Notes: generated from the letters alone by a model not told the origin. DNA of 64,000 nt from Pomacea canaliculata (GCF_003073045.1 NC_037591.1:40561883-40625882); one strand, 5' to 3'; shown: positions 45,257 to 58,046, counted from the first letter of the stretch. Numbers and translations are program-made.

Positions 45257-46977
45257 GTGTTGTAATTAAGCGTGTGGGCGTATGCTGGACGAGTGCATGC
45301 GAGTAACAGTAACCATTGCGCGCAGGACCCACGTGGCAGTCAATTACAGGTACATTAAATGGCAACATGTTATTTGAACCATGAAGGATACGACATTTTT
45401 AGGACTGACTTTGGGCAAGTGTGTGTAGAGCTCAAGTGGCATTAAGTCACGTGACCTGACCACGTGCAGAGAACATTCGCTGCACACAGCGCATTAAGGA
45501 GCAAAGATTTGCAAAGCGCATCCTGCTCTGAAAGATTATCTGACGACTATAGGGCTTGTCAGGCTAACAAGTGCTGTCTCTTCCTGTCTTTGGCCTTGTG
45601 AGAGCTTTGTCAGGACCAGACGTCCTCTGAGGGTCTTTATCTCGGATGTCAAGTTGTGTCCTTGACAAGGTTTCATGGAGCGATCGCTATGTCGCGTTAC
45701 ACAACAGGGCGTTGAGAGATTCGTTGTCATAGACACGCTCACAGTCGCACAGACTCACATGACAGACACCACACGGTCGACTCGAGCAACGAAGCCAGTC
45801 TCTCCTCACTGAACAGATAAACACGCACACGTACGGACAGTACAAAATACAGAGTAGAGCTATCAAGCCGCGGTGACTGGGGTACTAACTGCTTAATTTA
45901 ACCGCGGATTCAGTACTTTTTGATAATGAATAAATTACAATAAACAATGAAAAAAATTAATACTTTTTATCACAATTCTTTTTCGCGTGTTGACCCGTGA
46001 GTCACCATTTTGAAAGTCGTGGACTACTGGACCGCCGCTTGATGGCCCTACACTGTATGTGGCCGACCAGCACAAAAGAAAAGAAAGAAAAAAAAAAAAA
46101 CAGCCAAAGGCTAACATTAAAAATCACGCAAGCAAATATCAGCACAGAATAAACAAATCATATCAAGTACCCGCTCAACGCAGGGTACCCCACACGTGAG
46201 GCGGGTAGAACCGAAAACAACCCCCTCCCTGACTACTGCCTGGGGTAAAGCGCCCCAAAGACAAGACACACACACCCTCTGGCTAACCGAACTCAAGAGG
46301 GCGGTGACCCAACCGTGAGGTGAAAACAAATAAGAAGGACAACTCAGCCTGAGTCACTGAGTCACGCTTACCTCCCCTTGCTCACTGCAGCCGCTATGGC
46401 CAGTATAGGTAGTCCGAAAACGAACCCAGCGACCTCACATCGATTCCACGATTGGAGAGTGACGACTGAGCATTGGCGACCGAAGGGTGACGAAGAATGG
46501 CGATGAAGATTGATGAAGATTTGAAAACAAGATGACGGGGGAATATTGATGGTTGACGAATGATAAAGATTTTTAAAACAATGTGAGCCACAAAACAAAA
46601 ACAATGCACAATGTAGTACAAAACCCCACGGCCATGAGCCCCCCGCCACCCTTAGCTGGCCCCTCAAGTGTTCCCCCTACAACGTTCCGCTACCAGCATC
46701 CTCCCCTACGACTGAAGACCCTACACACACACTCAGAGCAATCCCTCCACCACACACCATCCTAGTCGCTCACACACCATATTCAAAATCATAACCCCGC
46801 ATAACACAATTTCACAAGTAAGTCCTCCCCCCCCCCTCAACACACACGCACACACAGACCTCCCCGCAGCCACATTCCATAATACATTTGTGAACCTGAA
46901 AGGCAGTCATCAGCCTGTGAACACGGTGTGGATCTGTTGCCAGCCAGATGGTCTCTGCCAAAGGATGCGTGACGCGC
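45257..46977. other. Intergenic, nothing certain
   Basis: Poly-A runs and a GC-rich patch near 46150-46400 that may be an old repeat. No gene recognised. Confidence 0.3.
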
Positions 46978-47124
46978 CAGCCCCACCCTGTAAGCAGAAT
47001 AAATAAGCAGCTACACTAACCACCAGCCCCCTCCTGTAAACAGAATAAATAAGCAGCTACACTAACCACCCGCCCCCTCCTCTAAACACAATAAATAACC
47101 TGCTACACTAACCGCCGGGCACAC
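46978..47124. repeat. 46-bp tandem repeat, three copies
   Basis: The unit contains CCCCCTCCTGTAAACAGAAT, AAATAAGCAGCTACACTAAC and CACC. The third copy is the most diverged. Confidence 0.85.
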
Positions 47125-47278
47125 CCTTCCGCCCCCGCACCCCGGCTACCCGTGCAGCAAGTGAGACGCGATACGTTACTTCTTACAAAACACACGCACA
47201 CACACGTTCACACATTTATCGAGGGAAAAGAAAAAGAAATCACGGTCTTTTATTTAATGTATAAACATTATTGTCAGT

Positions 47279-47490
47279 TTGACGATGTACTCGGGCGGCC
47301 CGGTAACGCAACGGTCACCAATACAGTGAGAGTTGGCTGTCCTGAGTTCAGCTCCCGTCTCAGCCACACTGTTTTTTCTCTGCTTGTGGAGTCTGTTACA
47401 GGGCTGGCTGTCTTGCCATGATATATTCTTAGTTGCTGGCTCGGTGTAAAACATCAATCCTCCTCCTCCTCCTCTTGACGATGTACTCGG
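47279..47490 (+). mobile_element. tRNA-derived SINE with 16-bp target duplication
   Basis: The body (47295-47474) starts GCGGCCCGGTAACGCAACGG, contains a B-box-like AGTTCAGCTCC, and ends in (TCC)n. TTGACGATGTACTCGG flanks it on both sides (47279-47294 and 47475-47490). tRNA-like promoter boxes, a simple tail and long direct repeats mark a SINE moved by a LINE. Confidence 0.85.
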
Positions 47491-48318
47491 AGACAATGAC
47501 ATCATTACCTGTACCTGACGTGGGACAGATGCTTGGAAAGTTTTTTGCATAAATTTCGCGAAACAGTGAAGCACAAGGTTGGACTCCATTTCTATACCTG
47601 TGACGTTTGCAGTAAGAAACAAACTAGCACAATAATGTGAAAGCCACAAAAAATGCACATATCACACAGAATGAAACACATGCACACCCACCATGACACA
47701 CCCAGACCCTAGATCACCGCATGTGAACGTTCGCAACAAAAGCGTGAGCACTTCTCACACTCACACCTGTCAAGGTGTTTAAAGGATTCTTCCCTGAACT
47801 GTGTGCACCAGTGTCACTTCTGTCCCGTCATTCAGGTGGGTGCTTTCACCACCGGGTGTGCTCAGGTGGCCTCTGTACGGTGTCTACAGGTAAGTCATAC
47901 CTGGGGGCGCGGGAACTAAACGGCATTTGTTTGACTGTTTAGAATAAGCAGCGCAGAGCGTTTATTGCCATGTTGCTACACTTTCACCCTTGTTTTGTAA
48001 GGCATTCTTCTATTGACATCTATCTTTTTAAAGGTTGTTATTGTCTGTCAAACGTAGCATTTACAGAATCTCAACACAAAAAGTTCTGTAATGGCGGTAA
48101 CTCTCACTTACTTTCATTATTTTGAGGCGTATAAGGTAGGGCTGTGGTGTTAGCACCCGTATTAAAACTCACTCACCAAAGTTCAATGTATGCAGCAGTC
48201 ACACGAGGTTAAGGTTATTGTGTTGTATGCTGCCAACGCCCTTAAATGTTCACAGGAGAATGTGTTTGGTGTTTAGTTGAAGTCTCGGGTGTGTGTCGGG
48301 TGGAGAGCAAGCTCTACG

Positions 48319-49932
48319 ATGGAGGCTCTCTTTCTTCGCTTGGTACTAGCAACACTTGTTCTGCTGAATGCATCAGGTAAGTAATATGTATGGAAAGTGT
48401 CGTGTGTTGTGTGAAGGTTCATCTGTGGTGTTTGTGAGGGACGAGTTGTATGGGACTCAGAAGTTACAGAATGTTCAGTGACTTTACACGATAAATACGA
48501 TGAAGACAAAACAGCAGATTCCTCTGCAAAATTTATTAAATAAGGTTTTGTTTCACCTGTGTGTATAAAATTTGTGTAGTTAAAATTAAAATAACCGCAT
48601 CAAAAGAACTGATCATTTTTGACTGTTTTGATTTTATTTCGACTAAAATACAGTTTTTTACCTCGTTTCTGTGTATCAAAGTTTGTTATCAAATTTAGCA
48701 GATCAGATATTCTTTATATCGATGTATCCTGTATTTTACAGATTCGGCTCTTCAAGGTAAGCAAAGTACATTATTCTACGGATATAGCAAACCTATAAAT
48801 TACTAACCACACCCTTTTCCACTGATATGATCTTTGAAGTGTCAAAGGTCAGTGACTTTATACTCGACATAGAATACATTGCTGTTAGGACTGAAAAAAT
48901 ATAAAAAAAACATTTCCACTTGAAGAAACTCAATATTAAGCTAAAGATTGCTTATGTTAATTGTTTCTCTTCTCACTCGTAACACCATTTCCCACCATTC
49001 GAGTCCTTCTTCATAACTTTTTTTGCAATCTCATGTTACTCTTGTTCTTGTTATTTAACTCCTCTATGCATTTTCTAATATGCGATTTCAAAAATTGTGC
49101 ATTATTAGTATTATTTATATTATTATTATCGTTATCGTTATTTCTGAAGAAATGGATGAAATGAAGGAGGAAAGTGATGACGTCAGCCGGCATTGCGAGA
49201 ACACCGTGAGCGAGTTTCAGTGCGAGAGCAACTCGGGTTACACCCTCGAGGTGGACGTTAACAAGCTCAACGAACGTAAGTACATGTACTTTAAACTTTT
49301 ACCTTCCTTTTGTTAGTTTTACTTAATAAACTTGTCAACTAACTGTAAGTCAGTGCATTCAAGAACTCTGATGTTCACATCACATCACTTACCAAACTCT
49401 GTAGCACAATGCTAAATGTGATGTGAAGGTGAAACATATTCTTGGGAAAGTTCATCTTACCTCGATGTATCTCTTTGTACTGTTTCTTTTGTGATTTGCT
49501 TATACTAGAATTAATACAGTTGGTTATTGTTAGCCTTTGTAACTGATATTAATAATTCATTTATACAAAATAGATAATATGTAGGAGTTAATTTTCCAAA
49601 GTCACTTGTCAGGATATTTGATCGAGGCCTGCCAAAGGTCGTAAAAATAAAACATACAAGGAGTATATAGCCAGTCATATTGCTTAGAAATAGGATTGAA
49701 AAGTCAGAACAAAAGAATACCATCCTTACTAAGGTTTGTAAAATCTATAAAATCATGTATCAATGGAAGCTAAACATTGTCGCAACCTAGAATAAGTTCT
49801 TTAAGAAGAACACCAAAACTGTTTTGACATGAAGTAACATACGACAACCCCTAGGTCTATCATGTTCATATTCAGGACTGCTAAATACATTTTCATTTTG
49901 GCTCCACAGGTAGCAAAAGCAGTCTGAGTTGA
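48319..49932 (+). CDS. Small secreted protein with one cysteine pair (73 residues)
   Basis: Four exons join in phase: 48319-48376, 48742-48756, 49150-49275 and 49910-49932, together 222 bases including the stop. Residues 1-19 (MEALFLRLVLATLVLLNAS) are a clear signal peptide. Then come a five-residue microexon (DSALQ), an acidic stretch EMDEMKEESDD, the cysteine pair CENTVSEFQC, and a polar tail ending RSKSSLS. All donors are GTAAG-type except the last junction's acceptor CCACAG, which was chosen because it yields a stop in frame. I do not recognise the family. No dibasic processing sites are present, so it does not look like a classical neuropeptide precursor. The last exon is the least certain part. 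Confidence 0.6.
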
Positions 49933-51030
49933 TTCTTTCGCTGGACATCAACCACCTCCACAACTGGCCATCGAATACTGATGATGATGATAATGGTTAC
50001 TTTTATTGTGCCCCATCCCAGCCCTATGAGCAGGATCAAGGCGCTTTACAAATGATATTAATTATAACAATAATAATAATTGGCATCCTATGGAAAAATT
50101 TACAAAAACAAAATTACAGGAAGGGAATGTAGATAACGCGTGTGAAGGGTAATAATAATGTTGTGTAGTGCTGTCTTATTTTTAAAATACTGAACGATTA
50201 CAGTATACCTTATCCAGCAAGGATATAAAATTAAAATAAATGCAAAAAAATATGGGGAAACAATCCTTGAGACAGAAGAAAACTAAGGACAGATTTGTGT
50301 GAGCAGCCTGGTGACACATTTCAGTGTCGAAGAGTTTTAGTTTGAGTCTGTAACTGCTTGTCATGGGACAAGTCTTTTGAAAGAAGGGACAAGAAGGCTC
50401 CTCGGGTCACACAACCTGTACACAGCTTTTTTTGTTTTGTTTTTTGTTTTTTGTTTTTTTGCCTCGAGCGATGAAGAAGTTCATCCACCCTGCACATGTT
50501 TTATCGTGCTGTCCACCTGCACAAACAACAAAGTGGACTGAGATGAGCATGGCGTCCTGGAGGAAAGGACTGTTAGTCGACGCATCAGCTGAACCTGTAG
50601 AAGTTAAACAAAATGTCACAACCGGGCACTCGACTGATATTTGTGATGGTGTTTACTGTGCACTTGCTGTGGCTTGGTGTGGCTTTGAAAGGAATCTGCA
50701 TCGTTCACAGGACACGCCCTGTCAGCAAACTGACAGCCAACTAAAAACCAAATACTTGCCTTTTATGAACATTAAGTTTGTGCTGACTGCTTTGCTAAGC
50801 CAACCAGGTCACGTGGACCGATGTGTCCTGTGACAAGTCCCACCTTTGTCGACAAAAGAAATGCATTAGTGTGAAAGTCACTGTCATGGTCTTCAACGAA
50901 GTCAGGACTGCGTGCATGAATTTTGATACTCAAATAATTTCTTTTGTATGATAAGAATCAATGTTTTTTGCATGAACTTACTTGTGAACGTTTCTTTTCT
51001 TTTGTGAATGTTGATGGCTTCCCAGCCTGC
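49933..51030. other. 3' UTR of the small secreted protein, then intergenic
   Basis: An AATAAATG polyadenylation-like signal lies near 50235. The AT-rich GCGCTTTACAAAT stretch near 50040 may be a short repeat tail. No other feature recognised. Confidence 0.35.
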
Positions 51031-51270
51031 AAGAACTCTTGGGTCCCTCATGGGACCTCTTCGGGAAGAAAGTTGGGTCCCTCTCGGGTTTTGGAAGCGG
51101 GACCCTAAGGGGACCTCGTAGGGAATTCCCACGGGTTGCCATGTTTTCCCACGAAAGACCCACCCACTTTCCCACGAAAAAACCATTGCATACCCACCGA
51201 TCGCCCATGAGAAGTCGTGTTTTCCCATCAAACTCCCAACTCCCACTCCCCTCTTGCTGCATTCCTCACC
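51030..51270. repeat. GGGTCCC / TTCCCACGAAA-rich patch
   Basis: Repeated GGGTCCCT, GGGACCT and TTTCCCACGAAA words at irregular spacing, with a base composition unlike the flanks. Both strands are open in two frames as a by-product. It is possibly a degraded satellite or a foldback element. Confidence 0.4.
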
Positions 51271-51546
51271 CTTTCTCACTTTTACTTACACTGGTACACA
51301 GGCTTGCACACCATGAAGAAAACATTCAACAGCTTTTCAAAATCTCGTTTCCTCACAATGCATAAATAGTAGGCAAGAGATATCATTAAACAATTTTATT
51401 ATTTACACCAAAAAAACTATTTTAACAGTTTACATTATTTAAAGCATTAAAATTGTTTTTGAACATAAAACAAGCATTCATCCAATTATTTACATAAAAA
51501 TTGCAGTCAATAATTTTTTACCCCATGAAAGTTATTTTTGAAATAA

Positions 51547-52970
51547 TTATTTATAACATAAAGTCAAACAATTTACATAAAAGATAGAAAAATATGACAC
51601 CAAAAATCGATCCATGAGTGGTGGAATCCCTGTAGAAGAAAAGAAAAAAGTTACAATGTATTTACATATTTTGGATTTTGCTATGTAAGTAGAACTAACC
51701 TCTCACATAGATGAAAGCTTAACTCTTTCTTTATGCACTTAACACGGGTGGCCGATTTTGCCCTGCTCACTTGTACGCAGTATTTACATTGGGCTTATGC
51801 ATTGTTGTAATTTTTTTAGGCCTTTACAGCTCGTGGTTTAAAAGAAAAAATTAATAAATAAGATAGTTTGGGCCTTTATGAACACAATATCTCCCTTACA
51901 TGACGAAGGACGTACGTTTGAACGAAAGTCTCGCCGATATTCTACACTACCTGTCCTTTTCGATGGTAACATTGCGAACATCACGCATCTGAAACGTCGA
52001 ATAACAAAGAAAGAACATCCCAGAGGATATTCCTGCTTAGATGAAGGAGAATTTGACCACGAATGGTGTAAAAATGGTTTTCATCTGCTCCGAATTTTTT
52101 GTTTGAAATGTGTAAAAAAAAAAAAAATTTTTCCAAACTTCACATAATATACCTAATTTTGGTTGGATTATCATAAAAGTGAGTTCACGAGCAAGATTAC
52201 GGTAAAATTGTTCCACTTCTACACATTTTGATCTGTCATAATCAATTTAAATTGCTGTTCTATCTTGTTTAGTTATTTTTTAATAATTTTTTGAAAAAGG
52301 GTAAATTCATGCATACAGGGGGGTTTGACCGCCTTTAGCCTTGTGTAAAGAAAGAGTTAAAGCTTTCATAAATCTACTAATTACTAGTGAGATTACAAGA
52401 ACTTGAACAAGAGTGGAATAAAAAGATTTTTAAACGGTAATGTCTTGATGGCCATTTGTGTGTATAAGAAGTTTTGGATAATATCTGAAAGTAACCAATT
52501 AATCTTTAGTACAAAAAGTAAAGTAAATAGGCCTACTGAATAAATCCACGAAGAATAAAACAATGCTCACATTAATAATTTTAACTTGACAAACTCATTT
52601 TGTAATTCCACTCACCATTAGATGGCATCACCTTCGAATCATTCCTCAATCCATGTCTCTTGGACTGCAGCTGTGCACAAATAGAAATTGTAAGGTAGAC
52701 TTAAATGCTATTGTACACAATAATAAATTTGTAAATGTAGAGAAAATAATACTTAGATTCACTATTTTTTTTTTAAATTGTTCGGAAACTTGTCCTTTTA
52801 AGTTCATATTGACGTACACCTCAAAGAAATCAAAACCAAACAAAAACTACGCACCAATTAATATACTTCTCAGCTGAAGTGACTGGAAACTTTTTCCCCT
52901 TTGGTTCCACTGAGCCAACTCTGAAGAAAGCAGCCGTTTTAAAATTCTCCGTGCACGAGAGGTGCTGAAC
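51547..52970 (-). CDS. Possible three-exon coding tail downstream of the coiled-coil gene
   Basis: Minus-strand exons at 52851-52970, 52616-52670 and 51547-51629 keep one frame to a stop. The first contains LSCTENFKTAAFFRVGSV and KKFPVTSAEKYINW, the second LQSKRHGLRNDSKVMPSN, the third IPPLMDRFLVSYFSIFYVN. Acceptors are good (TTTTTTTAACAG, TTGTGCACAG, TTTCTTCTACAG), but the first donor (GTAGTT) is weak. In phase it could follow the first coding exon of the neighbouring gene (54413) as an alternative end, or belong to a separate gene. The model rests on splice signals only. Confidence 0.25.
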
Positions 52971-53600
52971 CTGTTAAAAAAAATCTTTAGTTGTTTCCAC
53001 CATGTAAAATACTACAATACAAATGCAAAATAAATTAATTCACTGGATTGGGTAAGTTTAGGATATAATGCTGAACCCTACTCCACTGATGAGATCAATG
53101 GTTGCATGATGAATATAGCTACAAACCAGACCCAGTCTCTTAAATAAACCCTAGTGGGGACTTCAGAGAAAATAATGGCATTAAGTGACTCAAATCACCA
53201 AGTTAATTAAGAGTTTAATCAAAGCTGTTCTTTATGAAAGTAGAACAATTTTAGTGGTCATAGTTAATAGACACACAGACTGCTCATTTTGACACCATGA
53301 AAAGCAAGTGACAGAATTATTTATAAATAAAATCTATGCATATAAAATACTACATTATTTTGTACTTCATAAAATGTGTATTATTTTTAATGCAAATATT
53401 ACACTGACCACACATTCTTGTCAGGAGAGTTAACCTGTAAGCTGATGCTATGCCTGCCTGTTTGTTAAATGGTTTATCAAGACTGTAAAGCATAACATAC
53501 ATATTAACTGATATATTAGCTAAAGCTAAAGGTAACATTTAAAAAAAGGTGTCTAGTACTAACACATTATACTTAAATGACATACCACTTTTGTTCTAAT

Positions 53601-54484
53601 TCATTTCTTCATCAGCTCCTCTTTCCCCATATTTTGAAGAAGCAGGGTGACCTGATTCAGTTTGTGAACTACATTCTGTAGTGTTTTGCTCTGCTCATCA
53701 ACTTTGCTGAGAACTCTGTTCAAAAATGTATTTGAAATCAAAATGTTACTTTAGTCTTTAAAGTAATGACAAAACAAAACTATGGATGTAAGTCTATTGA
53801 CAATTTTTTTAATTAACAGAAAATGTTTAGATGGATATAATAAGGATGTGCATGTAGACCACTAAAAAACACAAAACCTGTGCTTGTATAGTGATCCTGA
53901 TGAAATCATAGAGGGAGACAAAATAAACTTACTGGTAAAATTCACTGAGCCAGACCTAGTCAGTGTGATCTGCAATTAAAGATTGTTATAATTAGTTCTT
54001 TTGTAAATCATGTAAAATAAACTGAAAAAATGGCATGCAGCATTTTAAAGACAAAGAAAAATATATGTGATCAGATAAGTGATTGTTAGAAAAATGACAG
54101 ACTTTGACAAAGTTCATTGCATAGCATTGGATTTAATACATTTTGTTTTAATTTCAAAGTGTATAAGTACAAAAATAAAATTCTTTCTTTTGCTTTGCAT
54201 TAATTTTCCAAAATTTTAGTTGTTCAGAAAGCAATGTGATTGTCTCGTTGCTTTCCCCTAGAATGCACCAAGACGTTTGGTAATCGCCGCACCACTGTTA
54301 TTGAGAAAGCAGACGACGAATTTCAAGCATGACTCAATGAGTTCATGTCATAGATTTCAACTTCGAAGTTAATCATCAATGATACGAGAGATTGTGTGTG
54401 TGTGTGCTTTACCTCTTGACTAGTTAATTTGAACCCATCATGCACTGTCCTCTTGCTTCCGCCAATCGTATTCGCGCTCAACAT
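53601..54484 (-). CDS. Small coiled-coil protein (73 residues)
   Basis: Coding exons 54413-54484, 53933-53969 and 53601-53713 total 222 bases including the stop. It reads MLSANTIGGSKRTVHDGFKL, then TSQEITLTRSGSVNFT, then LSKVDEQSKTLQNVVHKLNQ and VTLLLQNMGKEELMKK. The last exon has heptad spacing of V/L residues and should form a coiled coil. A good donor (CTGAA|GTAAGT, 54792) ends a probable 5' UTR exon lying between 54793 and about 54880, next to a GC-rich promoter-like stretch. The AG used for the last exon (53714-53715) is two bases beyond a stronger CAG, chosen because only it keeps the frame open. The family is not recognised. Small coiled-coil proteins are often subunits of larger complexes, which is only a guess here. 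Confidence 0.55.
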
Positions 54485-54792
54485 TTCGTTTCTGTAATTA
54501 GTAAATACGTGCAATTAGTAGGCAAGAGATACGATTAAGCAATTTGATTATTTACAACAAGAAGGATATGGTTAAACCATTTAAATTATTTACAGCACAT
54601 ATAGAAGACAGTGTCATGTAAAAGCGAGTTGCCAGTGGATGTATGTGTGAGACCTGCCGGGTACAACACGTGAAACATTTCACAAAAAGCACTACAATAC
54701 TTATATATGATCATAAATTATTCATGACTATCCACTGTTATAAAGTATAGTTGTTTTAATGGCATCTTTCACTTAACTTTATTAAGACTTAC

Positions 54793-54960
54793 TTCAGAAA
54801 TCGGCGGTGTTTCACTTGAGGATGGACGTACAGTTCAAAATGTCTGCGTGCCGGTCAAAGCTGAACCGGCCGATGTGACCGCTGATTAACCCGCAGGTAC
54901 ACGTGGGGGAAAAGAGGGGGGAGGGAAAGAGCGGGTGGAAGGATGCGACACGATCACGTG
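54793..54960 (-). promoter_or_regulatory. Probable 5' UTR exon and GC-rich promoter of the coiled-coil gene
   Basis: 54793-54880 has no ATG on the minus strand before a consensus donor. It is preceded by a GC-rich stretch (54850-54960) with CCGG/ACCGG words, unlike the AT-rich flanks. The transcription start is not fixed. Confidence 0.35.
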
Positions 54961-57859
54961 GCTACCAAATCGAGAGCGGCTGAAGAAAAAAAGCGCGATG
55001 GACGCGTCAGTTTAGGATCGAATTACACGCTTCCCATCCCAAAGTCTCACTTCCCTATCGGGGCCGTTCAAACACCCAAAGCCCATGCAGGCTGGGTTAC
55101 CTCAGGAAGGATATGTGACTACGGTTCACTAAAGTACATTCCTAAACTCATCTGCCCCTTCCCACACCCCCTAAAAAAATCTCCGCTGATCTTTAACATC
55201 CACCAATTTAGTCACACTTACTGGACTTAGTCGCTCAAGTTTACAGCTAGTGTCAGATACCCTTGTCAATCTAGCAGTCTACACAAAAGTTTGTAAATAA
55301 AATGCCATGGGATGGCCCCCTAACGTCTATCAGGTTTGGTATGGGCGGTTTTATTTTTCACTCCTCGACTAGTGTGGCGGTTGGTATTTAATGTCATATC
55401 ACAACAACACAGCCAGCCATACAAACGGGTGTCTCGTGCACAAAAGAACAGTGTGTTTGAGATGTCAGGACAGCCGGTCTTTTTCCTATTGGTATCAAGT
55501 GCAGTGCCCTTTGAGGGCAGTTGTCCGACAGTCCCTATAACAGACACCCAGGCCTCAAACAGGGTTTTCACCTAAGGACTGACCGTGTTTAATAATCAGT
55601 GCGAAGTGGACCGTTAAAAGCCCTGCTCCCCTCCTACACCCAAACTAACCTAAATGCTGTCTGGGTGTGTCGGGTAAGTGTAACCGAGGTTGAAAAACGT
55701 GTTCGGGTAGACGTGAGGCAAATGCCAATAGCGATGATGAATGACAGACGTTTATGTTGGCTCGTGTCTGCCTTTCTACGAGACCAGGGAGTGGTCTCCC
55801 TCCTCTATTTCTTCAGTTGACATGAACTAGAGCGAGCTATCACGCTCAAAGTGTAATTACTTTAGGTGGAAGGTAAATATAAAGGTTTTATTATGGTAGT
55901 CGTGCTTTCTAGGGCAGACCCAACAAGCCATAAAAATCGTTTCTTCTTATGCGGCCTTCCTACCGCAGTCAAAGGTGTTTAGCCGACAACCTGAACAACA
56001 GGTCACTGAATAAATACACAGTGTCTGTAAAGGTGAAAGTTTCACGAACGCCGCTAGTTGCTTGGGGATGTGGTTTAGTGCACTTCAGCTGATACTTGTA
56101 TGCCATGTCACCTTTCAAGCTGACTATTTTGGAAGTTTAATAAACAAACATGCGCGCGAATTCACACACACACAGAGCTGTTTATACACTTCATGTAAAT
56201 ACAAAGACATAACGACGAGTGATTGCAGAGACAGAGATACAGAGACGCCGACAGAATCACTGACGCTCAAATAAATACCAACAAATAAAAAAAGTAGATG
56301 GAGGTGTCAAATACTGATGAAAGTCACGCCACCTGTAAAGGTCTGCTACACATGACCATATTTCTCATGTAGTCATTTCTATAATTTACCTTTTATGAAC
56401 ATTATTTCTATCTTACTGATTTCCTTTGCAAACAATTTCGCGTGGAGTGGTGTATTCTGTGCCTTCCCGGTGCTCACCCAGTTATTTTTCATCTTTAAGC
56501 AAATCATCCATCCATCAATCATCCATCAACCATCATCCATAATCATCATCTAGACATTCGACTCTTACAGTAAATTGCTTACTAGGATCACTTCAGGAAG
56601 TATACACTTGAGAATACATGTATATTGAGGACACAAACAGCAGCAACGGCTTTGATAAGAATCTCGCGCAGGGACTGCCGCATGTCAGAAAGAAGAAATG
56701 ATCATTTTAGTTTCCTTTCTCCTGCCTTCCTCTGCAGAAAATGTGGCGCATGAAAGTCAATAGGGAAAGTTCTATTTACCAAGATATCGACTGGTCCATA
56801 GTGGGAGACAGGGGAGACAAACCCACATGTTAATCAATATTTAGTATGAGGGATTGTGTCCCCTGGGGTATCTTGCCAATGTCCGACATTACAATGTATA
56901 TATCCTTTTCACAGGTACTTAAAGCTTATAAAGAATTTTAGATTCTAAGCCACATTCATTCCTGTAAACTGATTCTTCTTTTTCCTTGTTTCATGAGGTT
57001 GTTGTCATTAATCTGTATTTTCTGGTGTTTTTTCTATAAATTATGACTGCATGAATTTGTTTTCGGAGGCAAACCATGTTATTCATCCGTTTAATCCTTG
57101 AAAGGGCCGCTACCGATGACATGGCTTGTAGAATTAACATTAAATGCTTTCATCCCAACACCTTAGACAGAATTTGTGTTGTCCCAGGTCAACTATCGGA
57201 AGTAATCACTCTCTCTGTCTCTCTCTCTCACGAACTGATTCCAACTCATCTCCGGAAATGCCTTCGCTTGATGAATTTAGTTGTCACTCTTGATAGAGAG
57301 TAATGATAATTATATTTAAAAATGAAGAAAAAATACTTTTTATTTGTCAATTTTATTGATTATGAATCTTGTAAATTTCCAAATATTTAAATTCCATTTC
57401 CTAAGATTTATTACTTCTGATAATCACTAAATAATCATGTTGATTTTGGCTTCAGCATTTGACCGCTACAATGTAATCAAAAGTGCAATATACGAATAAA
57501 TAAAATGCTATCATTACTTTATGAAAATGAAGAAATAGTAAAAATGTTTTTAATTCTGAAATTTTCACGCAACATAAAGAATTTATTATGTTAATCAGCT
57601 TAATCTTTACTGAAGAAAGTGAACTAGAGGAGACCGTACACTTAGAGAAACATTCCTGAAACAGTCTCTCTCTCAACTAACAGCATCAACATGTAAAATG
57701 ATTTTGTCGAGAGCTCAGTGAGTTGTTTCTATTGACAGTTCATTGAACACTTAATGACAGTAAATTAATTACCACTCTATCTGACGAATTATTAACCATT
57801 ATTTTGTGACAGGTTACTGAACATCCACTTCTATACTGACTGTGTGTCCAGGGTGGACA
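54961..57859. other. Intergenic between the coiled-coil and CUB-EGF genes
   Basis: I find no exon with convincing splice sites, no RNA gene and no named element. The open frames near 54943, 55336 and 57076 lack family features. Confidence 0.35.
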
Positions 57860-58046
57860 TCACTGGACACTGAGGGCCGGAAGTTCAGTGAACCTCTTCA
57901 TGTGGCTGAAGGGAGCCGCGGAGCTGGTCATGAAGTCCGGCGCGGTGCCGGGCCAGTGTCGCGGCTGACGGACGTAGTTCACGTGCTGCTGACTCGGGAC
58001 TACGTCCACCCTGCTCCCCCGGCGCTTGGGGGGTATCTTCTTCTTG
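57860..58046 (-). CDS. CUB-EGF gene exon 8: cytoplasmic tail and stop
   Basis: It starts [20 protein letters not shown] and ends [13 protein letters not shown], followed by TGA at 57860-57862. The acceptor TCTATGACAG is inside a longer open frame that extends to 58129; only this acceptor matches the phase of the previous exon. No obvious endocytic NPxY or kinase motif is visible. Confidence 0.75.

Noticed and set aside
46978..47124. CRISPR array or repeated gene segment
   Set aside because: Three head-to-tail 46-bp units with no spacers and no open frame of note.
48319..49932. Elevenin-like neuropeptide, because of a C-x8-C loop
   Set aside because: The loop and flanking residues (CENTVSEFQC) lack the elevenin signature and no dibasic cleavage sites are present.
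50432..50833. 133-residue plus-strand frame
   Set aside because: Starts in a poly-T tract, shows no domain and has no supporting splice or neighbouring exon.
51878..52147. 89-residue plus-strand frame with several cysteines
   Set aside because: No family resemblance; it ends in a poly-A run inside an apparent intron of the opposite strand.
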